From: Vibrio sp. MEBiC08052
GTDB taxonomy: Bacteria; Pseudomonadota; Gammaproteobacteria; Enterobacterales; Vibrionaceae
Assembly: GCF_001506075.1 (NCBI RefSeq)
Contig: NZ_KQ947475.1
Span: forward strand, 2,920,631 to 2,984,630
Direction: 5' to 3'
DNA: 64,000 nt
Shown here: piece by piece, positions 19,062 through 27,735 of the stretch
Layout: each line of letters begins with the position of its first letter
How positions within the stretch are numbered: position 1 is the first letter of the stretch
Made by a program: the position numbers and the translations under genes
Notes under the pieces: generated by a model
The model's input: only the letters and a program-made list of their open reading frames with translations
What the model was told of the DNA's origin: nothing
The model's database searches: none

Positions 19062-19982
19062 TTACTCCATTTTTTCAATCAGTTCAGGCAGCACATCCAT
19101 ACAGTCTGCAACAAGCACATAATCCGAGGACTGAAATATCGGCGCATCTGCATCATTGTTGATTGCCACAATCGTTTTGGCATCTTTAACACCAGAGGTA
19201 TGCTGAATCGCACCGGATATACCGACAGCAATATACAAATCCGGCGCGATCACTTTCCCGGTCTGCCCAATTTGTAGATCATTGGCGGTGAACCCGGCAT
19301 CTACTGCTGCACGTGTTCCTCCGATCGCAGCACCAAGCTTATCGCCCAGAGTCTCCAACAACGCGAAATTGTGTTCATTGCCCAACCCGCGACCCCCACC
19401 AATCACAATACGTGCCGATGACAATTCCGGACGAGACGATTCAATCTGCTGATGGCTGATTACTTGTGAAAGTTGAACGTCCTCTGTGACCGGAACTTGA
19501 ACAACGGTAGCAGCACCGCCCATATCAGCACTTGCAGGGAAAGCGGTTGTTCTTATGGTCATCATTTTGATCGGATCAACCGATTGGATCGTGGCGATCG
19601 CACTCCCCGAATAAATCGGTTTGCGAAAAATGTCGTCACTCTCGATATCAATCACTTCCGAGATGAAAGAAACATCCAGCAATGCAGCAGCTCTGGGTAA
19701 AAAGTTTTTGGAAAATGACGTCGCAGCAGCGACGATATGGGTATAGTCTCTCCCGATACCTGCAATGAGATTGGCAATATTTTCAGCAGATGCCCCAGCA
19801 TCAGCAACGAGAACCGTCGCTACATTCCCCAACTGAGCCGCTTGCTCAACCACCGACTCACAATGACGACCAACAATGAGTAAATGGATGTCATCACCGA
19901 TTTGTTTGCCAGCCCCGACCGCATGGAAGGTCGCATCACCTAATTTGAGATGATCGTGCTCTGCAATAATCAAAATAGTCAT
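19062..19982 (-). CDS. etfA: Electron transfer flavoprotein subunit alpha
   Basis: A 306-residue FixB/EtfA protein. The C-terminal FAD domain is clear: IVIGGGRGLGNEHNF, GGTRAAVDAGF, LQIGQTGKVIAPDLYIAVGISGAIQH. The N-terminal domain (MTILIIAEHDHLKLGDATFHAVGAG) packs against EtfB. Its ATG shares one base with the EtfB stop (TGATG), so the two subunits are made together. The native IGQTGKV here is a family motif and not the dispersed GGACAGAC repeat. Confidence 0.95.
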   Translation of the reverse strand: MTILIIAEHDHLKLGDATFHAVGAGKQIGDDIHLLIVGRHCESVVEQAAQLGNVATVLVADAGASAENIANLIAGIGRDYTHIVAAATSFSKNFLPRAAALLDVSFISEVIDIESDDIFRKPIYSGSAIATIQSVDPIKMMTIRTTAFPASADMGGAATVVQVPVTEDVQLSQVISHQQIESSRPELSSARIVIGGGRGLGNEHNFALLETLGDKLGAAIGGTRAAVDAGFTANDLQIGQTGKVIAPDLYIAVGISGAIQHTSGVKDAKTIVAINNDADAPIFQSSDYVLVADCMDVLPELIEKME

Positions 19983-20731
19983 CAGATTACCCTCGCCTCA
20001 TGTTTCAATTTACTCACCAGCTCATCCACATTTTCGACGCGAATACCCGCTCGTTGACCGCTCAGCGATGCAACATTAATCAGACGGGTTCGCCGATGCA
20101 TCGCAACATTCAAGCTCTCTGCGGCAATCGATTCTATGGGTTTTCTGCGGGCTTTCATGACATTAGGAAGCGAAGCGTGACGGGGTTTATTTAACGGTAA
20201 GTCAGCAGTCAACACTGCTGGAAGCGTGAGCCGGATAACCTGTTGGCCATGATCGACCTCTCGCGTGACAAGGGCTGAATCGGGTTTAAACTCAATCTTT
20301 GAAGCAAATGTGCCCTGAGCAATGCCGAGCAGACCAGCCAACATCTGACCGGTTTGATTATTGTCACTATCCACCGACTGTTTACCGGTAAATACCACTT
20401 GCGGCTGCTCTTTCTCGACTATTTTGGCTAATAGCTTCGCAATAATCAGCGGCTCCAAATGATCTTCCGACTCGATATGAATCGCGCGATCTGCCCCCAG
20501 AGCGAGAGCCGTTCTCAGTTGTTCCTGACATGGCAGCGTTCCGACAGAAACAGCAACGATTTCTGATATCACCCCAGCTTCTTTATGCTGTATTGCTTCT
20601 TCTAATGCAATTTCGCAATAGGGATTCAACACCATTTTGGCATCTGATAAATCAACGTCACGTTGATCACTTAGCACACGAACCGCCAACGACGGATCCG
20701 CGACTCGTTTGATTGCTACTAATGCTTTCAT
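19982..20731 (-). CDS. etfB: Electron transfer flavoprotein subunit beta
   Basis: A 249-residue FixA/EtfB protein: MKALVAIKRVADPSLAVRV start, NPYCEIALEEAIQHKE, the AMP-binding stretch with GALADRAIHIE-like sequence (ALGADRAIHIESED), TGKQSVDSDNNQTGQMLAGLLG and a C-terminal arm. It forms the EtfAB dimer that takes electrons from the acyl-CoA dehydrogenase encoded 30 bp upstream and hands them to ETF-QO. The ATG has a CTAGG-type weak ribosome site. Confidence 0.95.
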   Translation of the reverse strand: MKALVAIKRVADPSLAVRVLSDQRDVDLSDAKMVLNPYCEIALEEAIQHKEAGVISEIVAVSVGTLPCQEQLRTALALGADRAIHIESEDHLEPLIIAKLLAKIVEKEQPQVVFTGKQSVDSDNNQTGQMLAGLLGIAQGTFASKIEFKPDSALVTREVDHGQQVIRLTLPAVLTADLPLNKPRHASLPNVMKARRKPIESIAAESLNVAMHRRTRLINVASLSGQRAGIRVENVDELVSKLKHEARVI

Positions 20732-20761
20732 ATACCTAGCCTTATTCGTGAACTGACTTGC

Positions 20762-21907
20762 TCAGAGTCCTAATTTTCTGGCGATAATGCCTCTCTGAAT
20801 ATCATTCGATCCGGAGAAAATTCTTGAAGGAACGGCATCCAGTAATAACTGCATGATTCCCATTTCTTTTTCGATTGCGGAACCGCCAAACGTCTGAATG
20901 GCATCCAACCCACACTGCACAGCGGATTCAGAGATAACCAATTTGCTCATTGCAATTTCTAACTCGCTATCTTTACCTTGGTCATAAAGCCAGCCTGCGC
21001 GGTACAGCAGTAAACGCGATGTGTCCAGATTGATCTTCATATCAACGATCCGGTTGGATACCGATTGGTTTTGAGCAATCGCCCGACCAAATTGTTTGCG
21101 TTCCTGCGCATGAAGAATCACTCTTTCAAGCATTCGCTCCATCGCACCTACGTAATACGCGAACAAGCATCCTTTTTCCCAAATCATCGAATCATAGAAC
21201 ATCGCGCCTCCGGCACCTTCACCGCCGACACGATGAGATTCAGGGACGAAAACATTCTGTAAGTAAACTTCTGACCACAAGCAAGTTCCTAAGCCATCTT
21301 TGGCATGGTGACTCCCGACAATCAGTCCTTCAGCATCTTTCGGTACCAAAAAGGCACTCACGCCTAAGAATCCCATTGCCGGATTAGTTTTTGCGTATAC
21401 CAAGAAGTAGTCCGCGACAGGTGCATTCGAGATAAAGCATTTTTTTCCATTTAAACAATAACCATCCGGTACACGTTCCGCGGTCGATTTCATCCCATAA
21501 ATATCAGAGCCGGCTTCAGGTTCGGTCGCGGCGTTTGCCATAATGCAAGAGCCGTCAATCAGTCTCGGCAGATAGGTTTGTTTGAGGGTTTCACTGGCAA
21601 AACTACTGAAAGGAACCACACAGGCAAATAAGTGAGCAGAAAGCGAGAACGCCAGCCCTAAATCACTACAGCCTTTACCCAAAGCTTCGACCATGAGCAT
21701 GGTTTCCAGTGTTGATAAACCACTCCCCCCATCCGCTTCCGCAATAGGGAGGCTTGCATAGCCAAACTGTGCGGCTTCCTCCCATAACTGACGATCAAAA
21801 GCGTGATTAGCCATACGTTCAGCTGCACCAGGTTCTAAAACATCCGATGCAAAACGGAGTGCTGTATCATAAAGCTCTATTTGTTGCTTTGTTAACTCAA
21901 AGTTCAT
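20762..21907 (-). CDS. Acyl-CoA dehydrogenase
   Basis: A 381-residue flavoprotein of the acyl-CoA dehydrogenase family: ATEPEAGSDIYGMKSTAE (FAD and substrate loop), CFISNAPVADYFLVYAKT, a C-terminal helical domain and the QTFGGSAIEKEMGIMQLL segment. The C-terminal loop that in many members reads YEGT, with the catalytic Glu, reads FSGSNDIQRGI here, so the base must be elsewhere (a candidate Glu lies in VGAMERMLERV, as in isovaleryl-CoA dehydrogenase) or the substrate is unusual. First gene of the four-gene ETF operon, with an AAGGA ribosome site and a large dyad about 75 bp upstream. Substrate cannot be assigned. Confidence 0.92.
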   Translation of the reverse strand: MNFELTKQQIELYDTALRFASDVLEPGAAERMANHAFDRQLWEEAAQFGYASLPIAEADGGSGLSTLETMLMVEALGKGCSDLGLAFSLSAHLFACVVPFSSFASETLKQTYLPRLIDGSCIMANAATEPEAGSDIYGMKSTAERVPDGYCLNGKKCFISNAPVADYFLVYAKTNPAMGFLGVSAFLVPKDAEGLIVGSHHAKDGLGTCLWSEVYLQNVFVPESHRVGGEGAGGAMFYDSMIWEKGCLFAYYVGAMERMLERVILHAQERKQFGRAIAQNQSVSNRIVDMKINLDTSRLLLYRAGWLYDQGKDSELEIAMSKLVISESAVQCGLDAIQTFGGSAIEKEMGIMQLLLDAVPSRIFSGSNDIQRGIIARKLGL

Positions 21908-21980
21908 GCTTATATCCTTATTCGGAATGAATTACCAAAACGGTGAGGACAACATCCATTAAAATAAGTGCAGCACGATA

Positions 21981-22011
21981 AAATTACATTTATACTGTCT
22001 AAATGTAATTT
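21981..22011. promoter_or_regulatory. Perfect 12-bp inverted repeat upstream of the acyl-CoA dehydrogenase operon
   Basis: AAATTACATTTA and its exact complement TAAATGTAATTT flank the 7-bp spacer TACTGTC, 74-104 bp upstream of the ATG of the acyl-CoA dehydrogenase. It is a likely binding site for a dimeric regulator. It does not match the FadR or PsrA consensus as remembered; the cognate regulator is not in the window as far as can be seen. Confidence 0.6.
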
Positions 22012-22441
22012 CAGCTTATGAGATTATTTCTTATTTTCATCAGAGATTGATAGGTAATATTCATCAATCATTTAATTATAAAAACCTAACCTGTCCGTCG
22101 ATATGTCGGTTTAAACCTGCACTTTATTATTAAATATCAGGAAGTGTCTGAATTTAAATTATTAATATGGTAATCATCATAAACACACATTTTTCGATAT
22201 AGCTAGTCATACCTGTCATATGTTCAGCGTGGCGCACATATTTAGTTATATTTTTAATATATAAATATCAATAGCAATCGTACAATTTATAAATCTTAGT
22301 ATTTAAATTAGTGTTTTTATTCTATATCAGGTGCAGATAACAATTAATGAACAATTCCGTTTCAAATAATTTAAATCTATAGACTGTATAATATTTTCAT
22401 GAAGAAACAATGACACTTATCGAAAAATATATGAGCGTGTT

Positions 22442-22478
22442 AAAATAAGAGCCGCCCTTAAAAATACATCGGCGACTC
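22442..22478 (-). terminator. Terminator of the alpha-galactosidase gene
   Basis: On the minus strand GAGTCGCC pairs with GGCGGCTC (one U-G pair) across a 14-nt loop and is followed by TTATTTTA. It lies about 50 bp behind the stop codon. Confidence 0.65.
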
Positions 22479-22526
22479 ATTTTTAGAATTGTATAATTCG
22501 TTACCTTATTGCTCCGCAACTATCCG

Positions 22527-24707
22527 CTAAGTGAGCCGTTCCAACTTGACTAATATCGCTGTTTCAGGGTCCAGAATCGGCAATGTAATCCCGACTTCCC
22601 GGCACCAAGAACCAGAGACCTCACACCCCGAAAACGTCCATTGCGGCTGAGTATGAACAATATTTTCATAAAATGATGGTTTATCCAGAATAGAGAGCCG
22701 GTATGTCGCCTGCTCATCTAAACCGGGAATTCTTAAATTGCCGCTCAAGGCATGGGTCGGCATTGCCAATTGTGCAATCAGCACAACCGCCTCAGACTGA
22801 TCTGCAGCAACCACCGCTTGAGCCTGATGCGCTTCATCATCCGTCGGAATTCGCCAGTTGGTTCCGGAATGGAGCAAAGGTCGTAAAGATTGATGAAGTG
22901 CCACATAACGTGCAAAATTTTCTTTCTCAGTCACCTCTTCTTTCACAGGGTCAAGCTCGATACCCATATGACCGAACAGCGCAGTCAACCCACGAAATTC
23001 AATACTGTGACGCCGACGCGTACTGTGACAATGACCGGTCCCGATATGGCTACCCATCACTTCAGGTGGGAAAAAGTAGCTCATACCACGCTGAATTCGT
23101 TGCCGCTCCAATGCATCATTATTATCGGACGGCCAGAATCGATCCATACGTTTGAGGATTTCATAATCAATGCGTCCCCCACCGGAAGCACAAGATTCGA
23201 TGCTCACATGAGGAAATTGCGCCCGTAACTGATCCACCAACGCATAAAATCGCTCAGTCTGCCGAACGCCCGATGCCCTTCCCTGATGTCCGGGTTGAAC
23301 AATTTCGCGATTCATATCCCATTTAATATAAGCAATATTATATTGACTCAAAAAATAACACAGCCTTTGATATAAATAATTAAATGCATCGCTATTTTGT
23401 AAATCAATCGCGTACTGATTCCTTCCCGTCGGCTGCTCATACCCCTCTACCGCCAATAACCAATCGGGATGAGTTCGGTAAAGCTCAGAATTTTTATTGA
23501 TCATCTCCGGTTCAAACCAAAGGCCAAATTCCATTCCCAACTGATTGACATGCTCGATAATCGGTTCAAGACCATCGGGATATTTATTTTCATCTAAAAA
23601 CCAGTCTCCCAATGCAGCTGTATCATCATTGCGTGCCCTGAACCAACCATCATCAATAATAAAACGCTCGACGCCTAATTTTGCGGCCTGAGTTGCCATT
23701 GACATAATATATTCAGGCTCATGATTAAAATAGATGCCTTCCCATGTATTGAGATGAACAGGCCGAGGTTTTGCAATAAAATCAGGTGAATATATTGAAT
23801 GACGGACATAGGCGTGGAACTGTTGACTCATCCCATTTAATCCTTGATCACTGTAACTCGCATACAACCATGGCGTCGTCAGACTTTCTCCCTCTTCCAG
23901 CGTCACTTCACCCGGTAAATAGATCACTTCAGCCTGCATATAGCGCCGGCCATCCGCTTTCACATCGACACGGAGCCGATGATTACCGCTCCATGCAAAG
24001 TGAAATCCCCAGACATCGCCATGCAATTCATCAAAATGCGGTGAACCGGCAACCAGTGCCGGATAGTGCTCATGAGAGGTTCGCCCGCGCCGATTTTCTT
24101 GCTGGTAACCGCCTTGAAGCAATGGCTGGCGCTCCGTCTGAAACTCTTTCACCCAACGTCCGTAGAATGTCATCAGCTCTTTCGCTCTCGCGGGTAATGG
24201 CAATGTATTGGCAAAACGATTGACCTGATACGTGCCAGACTTGATATTCGTTAGTTGATGGCGAGTTTTCACCACATCATGTTCATCGAGATGGATTTCC
24301 GTGCTCAGACGCAAGCCTGCCAACGGGTCCTCACTTTCAAGATGCAGTGTCTGTCCTTTTAATGCTTTCTCTCCTCCCTGCGACGTCTGTCCCTGTAAAA
24401 AATTCTCTTTTAACGTCTGTCCTTTCTGCACTTTTTTCAGGGTAAAAACCGGAGACCAGTCTTGACCATTGCGATGTCCTTCGAGACCAGGACTACTGAA
24501 CACCCCTCGCCCCAATTCAGGTGACAGGGTCATCGCAACATCCGTATCCAGACGGCCATAAGGGATAGGACGATACAAAGACGAGCGGCAACGCTCGATA
24601 TCACCGCTCACCTTATTTCCCCAATACAGTATTTCTGCAAACTCTCCCAACTCAATCATTAACTGAGTCTGCTTGCCGGTTAATTCAATCAGTTCTCGCT
24701 CTTTCAT
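22527..24707 (-). CDS. GH36 alpha-galactosidase
   Basis: About 726 residues. N-terminal beta-sandwich, then a TIM barrel with the GH36 hallmarks: NTWEGIYFNHEP, FIIDDGWFRARNDD, LGLWFEPEMINKNS-like block, the nucleophile in YIKWDMNREI (Asp about 464) and the acid/base in ESCASGGGRIDYEIL...SDNNDALERQ (Asp about 528). It removes alpha-galactosyl units from melibiose- or raffinose-type sugars; no signal peptide, so cytoplasmic. Residues 96-122 are an insertion-like tract with three Gly-Gln-Thr units that corresponds to the GGACAGAC repeat. A MelR-like regulator is divergent; no sugar transporter is near. The ATG at 24707 is preferred over the GTG before it. Confidence 0.93.
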   Translation of the reverse strand: MKERELIELTGKQTQLMIELGEFAEILYWGNKVSGDIERCRSSLYRPIPYGRLDTDVAMTLSPELGRGVFSSPGLEGHRNGQDWSPVFTLKKVQKGQTLKENFLQGQTSQGGEKALKGQTLHLESEDPLAGLRLSTEIHLDEHDVVKTRHQLTNIKSGTYQVNRFANTLPLPARAKELMTFYGRWVKEFQTERQPLLQGGYQQENRRGRTSHEHYPALVAGSPHFDELHGDVWGFHFAWSGNHRLRVDVKADGRRYMQAEVIYLPGEVTLEEGESLTTPWLYASYSDQGLNGMSQQFHAYVRHSIYSPDFIAKPRPVHLNTWEGIYFNHEPEYIMSMATQAAKLGVERFIIDDGWFRARNDDTAALGDWFLDENKYPDGLEPIIEHVNQLGMEFGLWFEPEMINKNSELYRTHPDWLLAVEGYEQPTGRNQYAIDLQNSDAFNYLYQRLCYFLSQYNIAYIKWDMNREIVQPGHQGRASGVRQTERFYALVDQLRAQFPHVSIESCASGGGRIDYEILKRMDRFWPSDNNDALERQRIQRGMSYFFPPEVMGSHIGTGHCHSTRRRHSIEFRGLTALFGHMGIELDPVKEEVTEKENFARYVALHQSLRPLLHSGTNWRIPTDDEAHQAQAVVAADQSEAVVLIAQLAMPTHALSGNLRIPGLDEQATYRLSILDKPSFYENIVHTQPQWTFSGCEVSGSWCREVGITLPILDPETAILVKLERLT
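24349..24422 (-). repeat. Three GGACAGAC repeat units inside the alpha-galactosidase gene
   Basis: On the coding (minus) strand GGACAGAC occurs at 24415-24422, 24385-24392 and 24349-24356, 30 and 36 bp apart, all in the frame Gly-Gln-Thr (KGQTLK, QGQTSQ, KGQTLH). The tract lies in a loop of the N-terminal domain and keeps the frame open. Confidence 0.85.
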
Positions 24708-25057
24708 CACTAATCACTCTTTCGTTTTGTTAGCGCGGTGTGTTGTCACATCAGGCAAATCATCGTTGTGAACAAATTAATGAACTCTGGCATGGTCAGC
24801 AAATCATGTTCAGCGCATATATCACAAAATCTTACTTTTCCGGATAATATGACAAAATTATCAAACCATATGATGGACTTTAATCACTCGGAAATCATAA
24901 TATATCTTGATGATATTACTTACAGTACAAACGCATCTGGTGTGTTGAATCCACGATGTCATCACCCCTTACTTTTAAGCACTCGGGGATGGCCTGTTTA
25001 TGCAGATAAAGATGTTCATACAGATAGAAATGTTCTTACAGATACGGAGATAACAAC
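24708..25057. promoter_or_regulatory. Divergent promoter region, alpha-galactosidase / MelR-like regulator
   Basis: 350 bp between two divergent genes whose products fit together (sugar hydrolase and AraC-type regulator). A frame from 24738 crosses it but has no ribosome site and no family features. A clear CRP or MelR box could not be picked by eye. Confidence 0.45.
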
Positions 25058-25966
25058 ATGGATGAACCATTCATCCACTTACCGGACAATCACAATACTC
25101 CGGCAGATCCTGATCATCATGGCCCATTGCTTGACGGTGAAGCAGAATTAAGTTTTGAGCTGCGTCAGCCCTTTTATATGAAGGAATATCACTGGCACCA
25201 GCAAATCGAAGTGAATATTGTTTATCAGGGGGCATTGGCGTATACGTTCAATCATACCAATGTATTGATAGAAAGCGGTCAAATGGCTGTGTTCTGGGCT
25301 GTCACTCCGCACCGGGTTAAGCAAACCAGTGATAATGCACTCATGGGAATTATCAATATTCCTCTCAACATGTTTTTAAGCTGGCCACTACCTCAGGAAT
25401 TTGTGCAACAGGTCATGAATGGCGGTGTAATTTCTGCTTGTCATACTGACGTCGTCAGTTTTGCAGAGAACCAACGCTGGATGGGGGCGTATCGGGAAGG
25501 GCATGCGGTTCGTAATCAAATTGTTCAAGAAGAGATCTTCTTAATGCTGCGCCGGCTTTGCTCCTATGACTATCATGTTGAAATGTTTAATTTCATGCGG
25601 GAGACCCCATTCCGTCATGCCAATTACACCGGCTATAAAAATGTTCAGTTAATGCTTGATTATATTGCAAATAACCACAACAAGGATATTAAGGTTGAAG
25701 ATATCGCGTCTCATGTAAAACTCCATCCCAAATATGCCATGAGTCTATTTAAAAATATGCTCAGTGTTTCCATCAAACAATACTTAATTATTATGCGTAT
25801 CAATCATGCCAAAGTGTTACTCGGCAATACCCGTCACCCGATTAAAAATATTGCGACCCATAGTGGTTTTAAACATCCTAGCTCATTTTTTGCAGCATTC
25901 AGAAACCATACCGGAATGACTCCACAAGCATTTCGAGAGCAAAGTCAGCAACAAACTGTATTGTAA
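25058..25966 (+). CDS. MelR-like AraC-family transcriptional regulator
   Basis: A 302-residue protein resembling E. coli MelR along its length: an N-terminal cupin (YHWHQQIEVNIVYQGALAYTF, GQMAVFWAVTPHRV, MFLSWPLPQEFVQQVMNGGVI) and a C-terminal pair of helix-turn-helices (IKVEDIASHVKLHPKYAMSLFKN, then IKNIATHSGFKHPSSFFAAFRNHTGMTPQAFR). It likely binds an alpha-galactoside and activates the divergent GH36 gene. E. coli MelR works with a GH4 enzyme and MelB, so the pairing with a GH36 enzyme is a different set-up. Start ATG at 25058; the ribosome site is weak. Confidence 0.87.
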   Translation: MDEPFIHLPDNHNTPADPDHHGPLLDGEAELSFELRQPFYMKEYHWHQQIEVNIVYQGALAYTFNHTNVLIESGQMAVFWAVTPHRVKQTSDNALMGIINIPLNMFLSWPLPQEFVQQVMNGGVISACHTDVVSFAENQRWMGAYREGHAVRNQIVQEEIFLMLRRLCSYDYHVEMFNFMRETPFRHANYTGYKNVQLMLDYIANNHNKDIKVEDIASHVKLHPKYAMSLFKNMLSVSIKQYLIIMRINHAKVLLGNTRHPIKNIATHSGFKHPSSFFAAFRNHTGMTPQAFREQSQQQTVL

Positions 25967-26058
25967 TTGATTCAGGTAAATACTCGGGCTTTGAAGCGTA
26001 ACAGGCCAAAAAATGCCCATCACATAGGAATAGATCAATCAGGGAAAATGAGAAAAAC

Positions 26059-26133
<75 letters not shown>

Positions 26134-26380
26134 ATATCGGCTTGAGGTCGATAAGATGCCATAACTGAAAAAAAAGAAAAGCGCTTTTTATCTAAAACCC
26201 GTTTGTTTGTACACTTCATCAGCAAATCAATATCAATCGGTTAGCGAATAACCATAATAATAGTAATTTTAATATCGACCACTGGTCGGACTGCAAAAGT
26301 TTCCGCACCGCGATCATTTGACTACAATAACACTGAGTACCATAGTGATATACACCATCATCGATAGGAGGAGGTGCAAT

Positions 26381-26572
26381 ATGAACATTCGCGATCGTAT
26401 TGAATCACTTGAGCAGCAGATCTATGTTGCTTGCTCCGAAGGTGATTACCAAACCGTTAATCATCTGGAACAACAATTAGAACATTTGCAGGGCATCGTA
26501 GAACATTCAATGAATGATGAAGGCCCATATACACTGGAAGGCAAAGACTTCTTAGATGATGACTGGCGGTAA
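26381..26572 (+). CDS. Small hypothetical protein (63 residues)
   Basis: The frame is open from 26318, but the ATG at 26381 has a very strong ribosome site (AGGAGGAGGTGC), so the product is 63 residues: MNIRDRIESLEQQIYVACSE, then a predicted helical hairpin with heptad leucines and glutamines (LEQQLEHLQGIVEH) and an acidic tail ending DFLDDDWR. No family is recognised. It stands alone between tRNA-Gly and modC and is followed by a hairpin (26598-26631). Being small, acidic and coiled-coil-like, it could be a protein-binding adaptor, but that is only a guess. Confidence 0.7.
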   Translation: MNIRDRIESLEQQIYVACSEGDYQTVNHLEQQLEHLQGIVEHSMNDEGPYTLEGKDFLDDDWR

Positions 26573-26597
26573 TCACAGAAGGATCGACTTTGGCACG

Positions 26598-26631
26598 ATA
26601 TGCCCGAATAGCTCATGCTGTTTGGGCATAT
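26598..26631. terminator. Possible bidirectional terminator between the small gene and modC
   Basis: ATATGCCC pairs with GGGCATAT across an 18-nt loop and is followed on the plus strand by TTATAT. It lies between convergent genes, 26 bp after the small gene and 21 bp after modC. Confidence 0.45.
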
Positions 26632-26651
26632 TTATATGCACGCCACTCGGG

Positions 26652-27731
26652 TTATGACAATGCCACAGACTTGATCTGTGCCCACACAGACATACCGGAC
26701 GATAACCCCAACTCAGATGCTGATCTCATCGTAATCTTTGCCAGCAAACGATGATGACTGGACAACGCCAGTACCACAACCACCTGCCCTTGCTGCGCTT
26801 TGCGATGGTCAATATCGACAATCACAGCCGGCAGGCGATTGAGCATTGTGGTTTGTTCCGGCTCATACAGCGCAATACTGACATCAGAAGCCAACACCCG
26901 ACAACGGTATAACTGGTCTTGCTCTCCAATATGTCCGGGCGCCCAAATAGTGACACCGTCACTATCAAGTTGTGTCACCCGATCCGGATGATGGGCAACA
27001 ACCCGGGTATCAAAAATACTGCCCAACTCCTCACCAAACATGTCCTGATGGCAAGGATCGGACATCACAACTTCAGCTTGAGCACTGACGACAACCCGTC
27101 CGTTTTGGAACAACACGACATGATCGGCTAAACGAGCCAGTTCCCTAACCGAATGTGTCACATAAATCACCGGAATGGACAGCTCCTGATGAATTTTTTC
27201 CAAATACGGTAGGATCTCAGATTTCAGTTTGACATCCAGCGCAGATAACGGCTCATCCATCAATAACAATTTAGGACAGGTCAGCAACGCCCGCGCAATC
27301 GCAATACGCTGTTTTTCTCCCCCTGAGAGTTGATGAACCGAGCGATCCAACAAATGACTCACACCGATAAAGCGACAGATACTGTCAACGGAGATCCGCC
27401 GTTTACTGGCCGGAATCCGCCGGTAACCGTATTCCAGATTCTGCTGAACGGATAAATGCGGAAATAATCCGGCTTCCTGAAACACATAACCAATGTCACG
27501 CCGATATGTCGGGAGAAAGACCCCTTGCTCAGAACACTGCCACACCTCATCACCGACCTGCAATTTGCCGCGTTCAGGATTTTCCAATCCGGCAATCGCT
27601 CGCAGACATGTGGTTTTTCCAGAACCGGAAGGCCCAAATAACACTGTAATACCAGAAGCGGGTAACGTTAAATCAACCGCTAAAGAGAAGTCAGGATAAG
27701 TAATGGCGAATGTCGCATGAATAGTGCTCAA
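26652..27731 (-). CDS. modC: Molybdate ABC transporter ATP-binding protein ModC
   Basis: A 359-residue ATPase: Walker A GPSGSGKTT (about 32-40), signature LSGGEKQRIAIARALL, Walker B LLLMDEPLSALD, and a C-terminal Mop/TOBE-like domain (about 290-355) that binds molybdate and regulates transport in the family. It drives molybdate uptake with ModA and ModB. Start is a TTG four bases after the modB stop, with GAGAGG as ribosome site within the modB end. Last gene of modABC. Molybdate supply is relevant for the Moco enzyme XdhAB encoded 12 kb away. Confidence 0.93.
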   Translation of the reverse strand: MSTIHATFAITYPDFSLAVDLTLPASGITVLFGPSGSGKTTCLRAIAGLENPERGKLQVGDEVWQCSEQGVFLPTYRRDIGYVFQEAGLFPHLSVQQNLEYGYRRIPASKRRISVDSICRFIGVSHLLDRSVHQLSGGEKQRIAIARALLTCPKLLLMDEPLSALDVKLKSEILPYLEKIHQELSIPVIYVTHSVRELARLADHVVLFQNGRVVVSAQAEVVMSDPCHQDMFGEELGSIFDTRVVAHHPDRVTQLDSDGVTIWAPGHIGEQDQLYRCRVLASDVSIALYEPEQTTMLNRLPAVIVDIDHRKAQQGQVVVVLALSSHHRLLAKITMRSASELGLSSGMSVWAQIKSVALS

Positions 27732-27735
27732 AAAC

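Larger units (their letters stand above)
21908..22526. other. 618-bp gap between the ETF operon and alpha-galactosidase gene
   Basis: AT-rich DNA without a credible gene. It holds the leader and promoter of the acyl-CoA dehydrogenase operon, including the dyad at 21981-22011, and at its right end the terminator of the minus-strand alpha-galactosidase gene (22442-22478). Nothing else can be supported. Confidence 0.5.

Noticed and set aside
24738..25151. Open frame of 137 codons in the divergent region before the MelR-like gene
   Set aside because: No ribosome site, overlaps the real regulator start in another frame, and the composition is not protein-like.
26589..26606. Sigma-54 promoter (TGGCAC match)
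   Set aside because: The downstream TTGC element is missing at the required distance.
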